From Desulfobacteraceae bacterium (GTDB taxonomy: Bacteria; Desulfobacterota; Desulfobacteria; Desulfobacterales; Desulfosalsimonadaceae), in contig QZJS01000137.1 of NCBI GenBank assembly GCA_003597945.1, positions 1 through 51,600 on the forward strand: 51,600 nt of DNA, in the 5' to 3' direction. Below the pieces are notes generated by a model, which had not been told where the DNA came from, did not search any database, and worked only from the letters and a program-made list of their open reading frames with translations. Position 1 is the stretch's first letter. The number at the start of each line of letters is the position of its first letter. This document shows positions 31,763 through 40,600 of the stretch, one piece after another. A program made the position numbers and the translations under genes.

Positions 31763-34285
31763 ATGATTGATCGTTATGTCGGGTCATCACCTGTAAAAGC
31801 ACTGGCCAAGATCATACGTTGCAGCCTTTTTGCAACGGTTTTGTTGCATTTTGTTTTATCGCTGCCCGGATATGCGGCTCAGGCCCATATAACTCCATGG
31901 TCCGGATGGTGGTGGCCGAGCATGCACGGCGGCCTGGCCACCGGCGCGGATTACCGGGGACGGCCGGCGCCCCTGGAAAAATACCTGATGCTTACCGAAG
32001 GGATTTCCAGCGGACCGCTGATTACCTGGTATCTCCAGCGCTATTATAATCCCAATGCCTTGAGATGGCATGGCCTGTGTCCGTATTTTGCCCGGGCGGC
32101 CATTCTGGACGCCTATGAAATCCTGCCGTCGTCTGAAGACAACCTGGTGGTGCGCGTGGGCGATAAAAAAGGACTGCTTACCCTTTGCCATGATTTCGTC
32201 ATTGCCGAAGTCACGGCCAGCGGCAGTGATCCCGCCAACCTGCATAGTTGGCTTGAGGAATATATCGGCAGCCAGGGAAAGTCCTTTATGGCCGATCTGG
32301 GCTCCGGCGGAGAAGTATGGTATTTCCCGGTATATGCTTACGACATACAGGTTGTCAGAACCGGTCCCAATACCCGGTCCGTGACCGCCTATATCTATTA
32401 TGCCGATGACAATGTGCATCCCGACTACATGGGCACCAAACAAAAAAGCTCCGTTTATACCTATGACCTGATTGTTGATGCCGCCGGCAAGGTTATTGAC
32501 GGCTACTATACCGGCTTCAGCATCGGCAATTATCCGATCATGTTGTCTTTGCCCATCACCACGGCGCCCCAGTGCCCGTATCTTGATTGCACCGAGGTCC
32601 GGCGCATGGCAAAGGCCGCTGATGATTTCTTAGAGACGCCGGCAGACAGTATCGTGTCGATTCTTCCCGGGACGTACAATCTGGTTCTGTTGAACCAGGA
32701 CAAATACCGCATCGACGGTCTTCCCGGCGATGAGGCACTGGTGGTGGTCAAGAAAGAAGACGGCAGCAAACAGAACATGACCGTCAAAATTGCAGATAAT
32801 ACCGATAACGAAATCACCTCCCATGAACTTTCATCTGAATCGTCCATGATTTACCGGATCTCCATGCAGAGTCCGCCCTATATTATTTCCCTGACCCAGG
32901 CGGATTACAGTGATCCCAATATCTACTCCCTGACCTTGGATCTGCGCGGGGCTTGGCGTCAGCCGGCTCCCCACATCCCCAAAGGGGGCCAATGGTCGGG
33001 GTTTGCATTGACCAACGCCGGTTTGGAGGCGGCCGAGGACGTGATGCTGGTAACCGGAAAAAGCGACGGCCGGCCCCTGCACACGGTTTTCGGACCTGTG
33101 GATCTCGCACCGGGCGAAAAACAGAAATTTTTCTTTGATGAACTGCCGTTGCGGCGGCATGAGATCGGCACTACCACTTCCATCATGCTGGTATCCCGGC
33201 ATCCCGTGGAGATGCTCAATCTCTTTGCCTTTGATGAGCAGGCCATGGCCGGCTTCGGCGGGTCCCCGCCCAAGGGCGACCGTCTGATCATACCGAATAT
33301 TTATTATGACGCCATGTCCGGGGAACGGTTCATGCGGGGCATGATCAAAAACGAAAGTTTTTTTATCGCCAATCTGCGCCTCCGGCTTTATTCCGCCGCC
33401 GGGCAAATGAGAAATGAGATCACGGAACAGCTTTCAGGCGGCGCCGCCTTGCCCGTCCTGCCGGGGACCAGTCCTTTTTCCCAGGCCCCGGATAACGGCT
33501 GGATGGAGATCGTCTCCACTAACGGCAGGTCTTTGTCCGGATACCAGTATGTTGAATACCGGTCCGGCACCCGCGGCACCATTGACACGTTGTTTGCCCT
33601 GCCGGCGACATCCGGGCGAAAAATCGTTCCCCATGTTCCGCCCGCTCTGGGCCGATGGGAAACCTGGCTGACGGTGATCAATCCCAATAACAGGAAAAAC
33701 CGGGTCACTGTTCATCCTGCCCTTGCCGGAACAGATACGCAATGGGACCATGAGATCGAGCTGGCGCCTTATGAAAAAAGGAAAATCGATGTGTCGGGTT
33801 TCGGTAAAACCGAAGGAGACCCTCTGTATCGATCCATTCTGCTGGTCACCAGCGAGCATCCCATGGCCGGCCATTACATGTATTCACCGCCCGGCGGCGG
33901 GGATGAGGCCATGTATCCGCTGCTTGATGATGCGGCGTTTAAAAATGAGCTGGTTCTGGCCCATCACGCCGATGAGGGCGGCCGCTGGTGGACTGGCGTC
34001 GGGTTGTTGAACCCGAATACGTATCCGGTTGAAATATCTTTAAACCCCCATGACGGGACTGGGTCCATGGCAGAATATGCGGCGCAGACACTGACTCTCA
34101 ACCCGGGCGCTTATGAAGTATTCACGGTGCGCAACCGGTTCGGGGAAGCGGCCGCGGACATCGCCTTTATGACGTTTACCGCAAAAGAACCCCTCGGAGC
34201 CCCCATCGGCGGTTTTTACCTTTACGGCAATACCGGAAACCGCACCGTCGGCAACATGAAGTCCCTGGCCGGGGCCAATATGTAA
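31763..34285 (+). CDS. Exported transglutaminase-elicitor-like protein with repeated beta modules
   Basis: The 840-residue protein has an N-terminal signal region (hydrophobic to about 39) and a domain (about 45-280) resembling the transglutaminase elicitor family: WWPSMHGGL, then RWHGLCPYFARAA with Cys106, NLHSWLEEYIG with His161, and SFMADLGSGGEVWYFPV with Asp178. These three residues could form a Cys-His-Asp triad. The C-terminal half (about 390-840) holds four related modules of about 100 residues with the pattern PH...W..G..L.NP...V.L...G...L.PGE......S..P..GF..Y. One such module ends the cysteine-rich protein encoded at 29595. It is probably surface-exposed or secreted; a peptidase or crosslinking role is inference. 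Confidence 0.68.
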   Translation: MIDRYVGSSPVKALAKIIRCSLFATVLLHFVLSLPGYAAQAHITPWSGWWWPSMHGGLATGADYRGRPAPLEKYLMLTEGISSGPLITWYLQRYYNPNALRWHGLCPYFARAAILDAYEILPSSEDNLVVRVGDKKGLLTLCHDFVIAEVTASGSDPANLHSWLEEYIGSQGKSFMADLGSGGEVWYFPVYAYDIQVVRTGPNTRSVTAYIYYADDNVHPDYMGTKQKSSVYTYDLIVDAAGKVIDGYYTGFSIGNYPIMLSLPITTAPQCPYLDCTEVRRMAKAADDFLETPADSIVSILPGTYNLVLLNQDKYRIDGLPGDEALVVVKKEDGSKQNMTVKIADNTDNEITSHELSSESSMIYRISMQSPPYIISLTQADYSDPNIYSLTLDLRGAWRQPAPHIPKGGQWSGFALTNAGLEAAEDVMLVTGKSDGRPLHTVFGPVDLAPGEKQKFFFDELPLRRHEIGTTTSIMLVSRHPVEMLNLFAFDEQAMAGFGGSPPKGDRLIIPNIYYDAMSGERFMRGMIKNESFFIANLRLRLYSAAGQMRNEITEQLSGGAALPVLPGTSPFSQAPDNGWMEIVSTNGRSLSGYQYVEYRSGTRGTIDTLFALPATSGRKIVPHVPPALGRWETWLTVINPNNRKNRVTVHPALAGTDTQWDHEIELAPYEKRKIDVSGFGKTEGDPLYRSILLVTSEHPMAGHYMYSPPGGGDEAMYPLLDDAAFKNELVLAHHADEGGRWWTGVGLLNPNTYPVEISLNPHDGTGSMAEYAAQTLTLNPGAYEVFTVRNRFGEAAADIAFMTFTAKEPLGAPIGGFYLYGNTGNRTVGNMKSLAGANM

Positions 34286-34414
34286 TATGCGACAGACAAG
34301 AAACATGGCTCAAGCTGCATATAACGAAGCAAATCGGCCTTAAAAATATGTAGACGGTGTTTGTGCCGTCAAAGATTTTTAGAAAACGTAACATGTGAAA
34401 CCATTGGAGAGACC

Positions 34415-34855
34415 ATGAAAAAAATGTTGAACAGACAGCAGATGTTGTTAATCGGTCTTGTGATCGCGGGATTGTTCTTCCTTCAGGCATGTGCCGGCAT
34501 GCCCTTTAAATCGCCGGAGGAGGCCTTGCGGCAGCGCGTGGATACGATGATGAATGCAAAGACCGCAGATGATTGGGGAACAGTTTACGATTTAATGGAT
34601 TCATCGTACCGTAAACGGATGACGAAAGAAAATTTTTTAAAGATAAACCGGGAAATGCGGTTTTCCAACTATCGGTTTGATTCCCTGGAAATTCACCCCT
34701 CGGGCGATATGGCCGAGGTAAAGGTTAAATATGATATGAGCGTCAAGGTTTTCGATTTTAAAGATCAGGTGGAAACCCAGCAATGGGTCAGGGAATGGGG
34801 TCGGTGGTATTTAAAAGCTGAAAAATCAAAGGATGTAGTCACACCGATGGATTGA
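34415..34855 (+). CDS. Lipoprotein, NTF2-like
   Basis: The 146-residue product has a lipoprotein signal with lipobox LQAC (Cys26). The rest (EEALRQRVDTMMNAKTADDW, YDLMDSSYRKRMTKENF, ending in strands with VKVKYDMSVKVFD and WYLKAEKS) has the helix-helix-beta-sheet pattern of small NTF2-like lipoproteins. GGAGA (34406-34410) precedes the ATG at 34415; an upstream in-frame start at 34361 would lose the signal peptide position. A terminator follows. Confidence 0.75.
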   Translation: MKKMLNRQQMLLIGLVIAGLFFLQACAGMPFKSPEEALRQRVDTMMNAKTADDWGTVYDLMDSSYRKRMTKENFLKINREMRFSNYRFDSLEIHPSGDMAEVKVKYDMSVKVFDFKDQVETQQWVREWGRWYLKAEKSKDVVTPMD

Positions 34856-34904
34856 CCCCCAATCCCGTATCCCGGCATATATTCACAACTGGCCATGATC
34901 AATT

Positions 34905-34954
34905 CCGGATGCGTCGTCATGAAATTTCCGTCCGGCGCATCCGGCCGTCTTTTT
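34905..34954 (+). terminator. Probable intrinsic terminator after the lipoprotein gene
   Basis: CCGGATGCG (34905-34913) pairs with CGCATCCGG (34936-34944) across a 22-nt loop, followed by CCGTCTTTTTG. The stem is stable, though the loop is long. Confidence 0.65.
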
Positions 34955-35021
34955 GTCCCTTCCCTTATCCCTGTTGCTCCGCATCAAAACAGAATAATTA
35001 TATAATGACCTGAAAGCTGTG

Positions 35022-35057
35022 AGCCATTTTTACAATAATATTGTAAAAAAGATGGCT
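35022..35057. repeat. Imperfect inverted repeat before the sulfotransferase genes
   Basis: AGCCA-TTTTTACAAT (35022-35036) pairs with ATTGTAAAAA and TGGCT (35040-35057) around a 3-nt loop with a short bulge, then GTTTTCG. It may be a bidirectional terminator or a regulator site in an AT-rich stretch. Confidence 0.5.
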
Positions 35058-35080
35058 GTTTTCGATCGATTGTGGTATAT

Positions 35081-35109
35081 TTGCCAGCTTGTTAAATAAT
35101 TGGTATTAA
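35081..35109 (+). promoter_or_regulatory. Possible sigma-70 promoter of the sulfotransferase genes
   Basis: TTGCCA (35081-35086) and TATTAA (35104-35109) are spaced by 17 bp, 21 bp before the ATG at 35131. The AT-rich context makes chance matches likely. Confidence 0.35.
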
Positions 35110-35130
35110 CAATGTTTTCGGAATTGATTA

Positions 35131-35847
35131 ATGCTCTGGACGGATGATTTTTTATTTTTGCACTTTCCTAAAACCGCGGGTAAGTCTTTGACTCATGCCC
35201 TGGTGCAGACCCTGGGCAGGCCAATGACCTGCGTGGTGTCAAAAGGGCAGGTGCGCGAACTGGCTGATTACAGTCACACGGATTTGACTATTATTGAAGG
35301 CTGGGCTCATGAAAACATGAAGGCCGCGGAGAGGCGTCTATTGAAATATGATAAAACGCTGGATGGTTTCAAGGCGATCATCGTAGGTATCCGCAACCCT
35401 AATGACCTGATGGTGTCGAATTATTTTTTCATGCGCAAAACATACGAGCATAATCGGGAAAAGGAAAACTTCAGAATCGCCATGGAAAACGATTTTGAAG
35501 GATACGCGGAGAAAGTGATGGTTGAACCGATTCAAAACTGGATGACGATCAATGGAAAGCGGCCGGAAAACCTTAGAATCATCCGTTTTGAGCACCTGCA
35601 GGATGACTATGATACGCTGGCTGATGAATTCGGGTTTTCCGCCACGGTGGTTCCTCACATTAATTCATCCGAGCATGATCACTACCTGTCTTATTTAACT
35701 CCCAAGGCTGAGGAAGCCATTTATAAAAAATTCCAATATCTTTTTATGGAAGGATTTTATGAACGACAAAGCCTGAGTTTTTATTCCCCAACGCCCGAAG
35801 ATCAGCCCGAAGATCAGGGTGCAACCGGGACCGGCCGCCATTTTTAG
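35131..35847 (+). CDS. Sulfotransferase-like protein
   Basis: The 238-residue product has a sulfotransferase-type P-loop near the start (FLFLHFPKTAGKSLTHAL) that would bind the 5'-phosphosulfate of PAPS, and a second conserved segment IIVGIRNPNDLMVSNYFF like the 3'-phosphate site. It is colinear with the protein encoded at 36551 except for an 85-residue segment missing here. The family and its place ahead of a polysaccharide locus suggest sulfation of a sugar. DNA here is more AT-rich than the surrounding genes, which suggests transfer. No strong ribosome binding site is seen. Confidence 0.75.
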   Translation: MLWTDDFLFLHFPKTAGKSLTHALVQTLGRPMTCVVSKGQVRELADYSHTDLTIIEGWAHENMKAAERRLLKYDKTLDGFKAIIVGIRNPNDLMVSNYFFMRKTYEHNREKENFRIAMENDFEGYAEKVMVEPIQNWMTINGKRPENLRIIRFEHLQDDYDTLADEFGFSATVVPHINSSEHDHYLSYLTPKAEEAIYKKFQYLFMEGFYERQSLSFYSPTPEDQPEDQGATGTGRHF

Positions 35848-35910
35848 TCGCAAGGGGTAGTCAGTTCAAACGTTTTTTTCCGCGCCGACTTGCAACTATA
35901 AGGTATCATT

Positions 35911-36504
35911 GTGCAAAGAGATTACAACAAGATTTTCTGTATAGGATTAAACAAGACCGGGACAACCAGCCTGCATTATGCCCTTCTTTTGCTCGGATTT
36001 AAATCATTGCATCATGCCCCCAACAGAGATGCGCCGATGCCGGAACATATTGATCAGGCAAAAAAAATCGTGGCCTCTATCAATGACGCTAAAATAAAAA
36101 ATGAACCGCTTTTAAAAGGTTATGAAGAATTTGATGCGTTTATCGATATCGGCCCCGTGGCAAAAAATTTTGAGATCCTTGATGATCAATATCCAAACAG
36201 TAAATTTATTTATACCTGGAGGGACATGGGCAGCTGGATCGACAGCCGAATCCGGCATGTGGAGCGTAATCGCCAAAATCAAGACAAAGGCCTCTATAAT
36301 GGAAATTTTTTAGATATCGATGTTGAAAAGTGGAAGTGGGGCAGGATGTTATTTGAAAAGCATGTGAGGAGGTATTTTAAGGATCGGCCCGATGACCTGC
36401 TGGAATTTAATATCATATCAGGCGAGGGATGGGAAAAATTATGCCCTTTTCTGGGGTTTCCTGTAAAAGATGAGCCGTTTCCCTGGGAAAATAAAGTGCC
36501 ATGA
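35911..36504 (+). CDS. Sulfotransferase family protein
   Basis: The 197-residue protein begins IFCIGLNKTGTTSLHYAL, the classic KTGTTSL PAPS loop. TWRDMGSWIDSRI (about 107) is the 3'-phosphate-binding segment and the C-terminus (GWEKLCPFLGFPVKDEPFPW) is typical of bacterial sulfotransferases. It belongs to a different subfamily from its two neighbours. It uses a GTG start with AAGG 6-7 nt upstream. Substrate unknown; a sugar of the nearby polysaccharide is plausible. Confidence 0.85.
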   Translation: MQRDYNKIFCIGLNKTGTTSLHYALLLLGFKSLHHAPNRDAPMPEHIDQAKKIVASINDAKIKNEPLLKGYEEFDAFIDIGPVAKNFEILDDQYPNSKFIYTWRDMGSWIDSRIRHVERNRQNQDKGLYNGNFLDIDVEKWKWGRMLFEKHVRRYFKDRPDDLLEFNIISGEGWEKLCPFLGFPVKDEPFPWENKVP

Positions 36505-36550
36505 TCACTTATTTTGTTAAATTGAAATGTTACTAAAACCGGAGGCATTG

Positions 36551-37456
36551 ATGCTCTGGACAGATGATATATTGTTTTTGCATTTACCGAAAACCGCGGG
36601 AAAGTCATTGACATTAGCGTTTCTGGAAACGTTGGGAAGACCGCTGACCTGTATCGTGTCACAGGGACAAAAAAATCATATCATACGTCAGATATCGGCA
36701 ATAGGTTTCGCTCATCATGATGTATATCCAAAATGGATGAAAAGCCTGGAGCTTGAAATCGAAAAGCTGCTGGCCTCATACCGTTGGAAATTTGGTGATT
36801 TTTTTGTCAGATTCATATCCCAATGTTTTTTTCGTACCAGTAAAGCAAAATCGTTGGATCGGATCAGAATCATATTTAAGGAATTTTATTTTTTTGAAAC
36901 ACATAATAAAGGCAAGATCTTTACTATCCATAATAAAGCAACGATCAACCCGGACGGATTGACTATTATTGAAGGTCATGGGCATGAAAATTTATTAACG
37001 GCACAGGAAATGATAGGAGGGTTTAAAAAGAAACTGGAGGATTTTAAAGCGATCATCGTCGCCATTCGAAATCCCTATGATCTGATGGTATCGAATTATT
37101 TTTTTATGCGAAAAACATATCATCAGAATGACTTCAGAGAAAATTTCAAAATTGCTATGGAAAATGATTTTGAAGGGTATGCCTTAAAGGTTGGCTTTGC
37201 GCCAATTGAGAACTGGATGACCATAGACGGATGCCGGCCTGAAAATCTCAAAATTATAAGGTTTGAGCATCTGCAGGAAGATTTTGACGCACTATCCCGT
37301 GCTTTCGGTTTTGCGTCCGTCCCCTTTCTACATCTTAACGCCTCGACGCATGATCATTATCTGAAATACTTAACCCCCACTGCTGAAGAGGCGATTTACC
37401 AGAAATTTAAATATTTGTTTGATGAAGGGTTTTATGAACGGCATACCTTTTCATGA
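36551..37456 (+). CDS. Sulfotransferase-like protein with an inserted segment
   Basis: The 301-residue product is a close paralogue of that encoded at 35131: LFLHLPKTAGKSLTLAFLET, IIVAIRNPYDLMVSNYFFM and the long C-terminus match almost throughout. Between GQ (residue 41) and LTIIEG there are 96 residues here against 11 in the paralogue; this extra stretch is Phe-, Lys- and Ile-rich and encoded by very AT-rich DNA (about 36674-36960). GGAGG precedes the ATG at 36551 by about 5 nt. The pair likely arose by duplication, with the 197-residue gene between them. Confidence 0.75.
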   Translation: MLWTDDILFLHLPKTAGKSLTLAFLETLGRPLTCIVSQGQKNHIIRQISAIGFAHHDVYPKWMKSLELEIEKLLASYRWKFGDFFVRFISQCFFRTSKAKSLDRIRIIFKEFYFFETHNKGKIFTIHNKATINPDGLTIIEGHGHENLLTAQEMIGGFKKKLEDFKAIIVAIRNPYDLMVSNYFFMRKTYHQNDFRENFKIAMENDFEGYALKVGFAPIENWMTIDGCRPENLKIIRFEHLQEDFDALSRAFGFASVPFLHLNASTHDHYLKYLTPTAEEAIYQKFKYLFDEGFYERHTFS

Positions 37457-37614
37457 CCGGCAATTGCAATTTATGATGGCGGCAATAGCAGGTGTTTTAA
37501 CCTGATGAATAAACCGGATCGAGTCGATCCATTTGGAATATTAAAATGGTTATAGTGTTTATCGGTTAATTTTTTCCGGAAATCCGAACAACCATTAATC
37601 ATGGCGGTCATGGC

Positions 37615-40600
37615 ATGCATCCATTCTGGCAGAGTATCACGCAACCTCTTTTTGAGATTTTAAAACCCCGGGAGATCGTGGAGATTGGCGCGGATTACGG
37701 GGATAACACCCGTAATCTCCTGGAATGGTGCCGCCGTTCAGGCGCCCGTGCACATGTTATTGACCCCTTTCCCAAGTTTGATCCCGAGAATTTCAAGGCC
37801 GAATACGGCGATGCCTTTGTTTTTTATCAAGGGATGAGCCTTGGCGCCCTGCCGCTGATCGGGCGCATGGATGCGGTGCTCATCGACGGCGATCACAACT
37901 GGTACACGGTTTATCATGAACTGAAACTGATCGAAAAAGCCTTTATTCCTGATGGGTTGAACCGATCTGATGAGTATGATGGAGGCCTATCCGGCGGGCA
38001 GAAACCAGACGAAATGCCGGATAAAACAGATGATCAACATTTCCCTTTAATTTTTATTCATGACGTGGCCTGGCCCTATGCCCGGCGGGACATGTATTAT
38101 GATCCGGAAACCATCCCCGAAGCCTGGCGCATGGCCTATGCCCGAAAGGGGATTGATCCGGACAGCATCGATCTGGTGGAGGAGGGGGGGCTTAACCCGC
38201 ACCTTTGCAACGCCCGATATGCTCACAATATCCGTAACGGCGTCCTGACCGCGGTGGAAGATTTCATGCGGGAATCGTCTGTCCCGCTGGGACTGGTCAT
38301 TATCCCGGTATTTCACGGCCTTGGTGTTTTGTTCCCAAAACAGATGCGGGATTTGCATCCGAAATTCGATTGCTTCATCCAGAATCTGGCCATGCCGGAA
38401 ATCTGCGGAGAGCTTGTGGGCGGCCTGGAAAAAACCCGTGTCAAACAAGCCATCGCCATTGAAGAGAACCATCGGAAAATCAGGGAGCTGGAAAGCACGC
38501 GCAGGCGGGAGACGGAAGCGCACGCGCAGAGCCGCCGAAAATTGGAGCAGACAATAGATGGAAGGGAAAAGGCACTGGCGGCCGCGGAAGAAAAGGCGCG
38601 GGCTGATGCGGAGCGTTACAGGGCGCAAATAGAGGAAAGCCGGCTTAAAATACTGGAACTCGAACAGTCCCGACGCGAGGCTCATGAGGCGGCCGAAAAG
38701 GAGTTCCTGGAACGCAAGCGTAAAATTAATCATCTTGATCAGCAGGTCCAGGCGCTGGAACAAAAGGTCAGGACCATGGGGCAGTCTGAACAACGCCTGA
38801 AAAAGGAAAAGGACCAGCTTTCCCGGTGGATGGCCCAGATCCAGGAGCAGTTTAACGCCCTGATCAATGCCAATCGCTGGATCGTGGGAAACGCCCTTGT
38901 CAGCCTGGTTACCCTGTCGGCCCTGCGCAAAAACCGCACCACTGCGGCGGATCATATCCGGCGCATTCTCAATCAATACGAATTTTTCAGGACCTACGAG
39001 CAGACCATGGTGCCGGAGTCCCGGCCCGCGGGCGGCGTGCGGCTCCCGGTATCGAAAACATCTTATCCCCGACGGCGCTATAACCTGACCGTGGCGGTGA
39101 TTGCCTGGGATGTGGGCCACAATCCCCTGGGCCGGGCCTATCTGCTGGCCGAAGCCCTGTCCAGGTATTTCCATGTGTTGCTTTTAGGGCCCATGTTTAA
39201 ACGATATAATACACGGGTCTGGGCTCCGCTGGCCGATGCCAGGATCACGGTGCTGCCGCTGCCGGGGGATGATTTTCCCGGGTTTCTGCGCACCCTGGAA
39301 AAAGTCGCCCCCCGCATTGAGGCCGATATCGTAATTTGCTGCAAGCCCCGTCTTCCTTCTTTACAGATGGGGCTGATGATGAAGGCTTTTTTGAACCGGC
39401 CGGTGTTTATCGATATTGACGATTACGAGTTGTCGTTTTTCAAACAGCGGTCCCGGTTGTCTCTTGAAGATATCCGGAAACAGGCATATCCGGATCTCAA
39501 GCTTCCCTTTGAAGAGACCTGGACACGATTTGCCGAGGGCCTTATTACCCACGCCGACGGATGGTTCGTGTCCAACCCGGCCCTGGCGGAAAAATTCGGC
39601 GGCATCATGGCGCCCCATGCAAGAGATGAAGCCCGGTTTGATCCTTCCTTATACGATCGGCAGGCCCGCCGCGGGGAACTGGGCATTGATCCGGACGACA
39701 AAGTCGTCCTTTTTCTCGGAACCCCCCGACCCCACAAAGGGGTGACCGAGGTGCTGGAAGCGGTCAAGGCCTGCAACAATCCCCATTATAAATTGTGCGT
39801 CATCGGAACCCCGCCGGATCGGACCTATGACCAGGCCCTGCGATCCAGGGGTGGGAACAGTCTCATCATGCTGCCGGACCAGCCCTTTGACCGGCTTGCC
39901 GAAAACCTGGTCATTGCGGATCTGATCTGTCTGATCCAGGACCCGGAAAGCGAGATTTCCAAATATCAACTGCCGGCAAAGGTCATCGACGCCCTGGCCA
40001 TGGGGATACCGTTGCTGGCTACCGAAACCGGACCGCTGGCCTCCCTGGTCCGGGCCGGCGTGGTGACGCCCGTTACCCAGGACAGCCTGGCCCCATCCAT
40101 TGACCGCATGCTTTCCGAGGCCGACGCGCACCGGCGCAAACAACTGGAGAAGCGGGACCTGTTTTTAAAGCAATACAGTTACGCGGCCATCGCCGACACC
40201 ATGCTCGATCCGCTTCTGAGCGCCCTGGAAAAGCCACGGCCCCTTGCCGAAGGCACGCTTGGGTTCACGGAAGTCCAGCGGAGTCTTCCGGAGCAGGAAG
40301 CCGGCCCCGGCCAACAGCCTTCCATTAAAAACGGCGCCATCGATATCGTTGTGTTCTGGAAGCAGAACGACACCGGTCTTTACGGCCGCCGCTCCGATAT
40401 GTTCATCAAGTATCTGGCCCTGCGGGAAGAGATCGGCCGCATCGCCGTATTCGACATGCCCATCAGCATCGAAGCCCTGCGGGGAAAGGCCGCCGGAAAC
40501 GGCATCAGCCATGACCGCATGATCTTCCGGGAAACCCTGTTGCGCAACTGGGGCGTGCGGGACACGAAAAAGGTCAGTTTTCATACCTTTATCTATGGCA

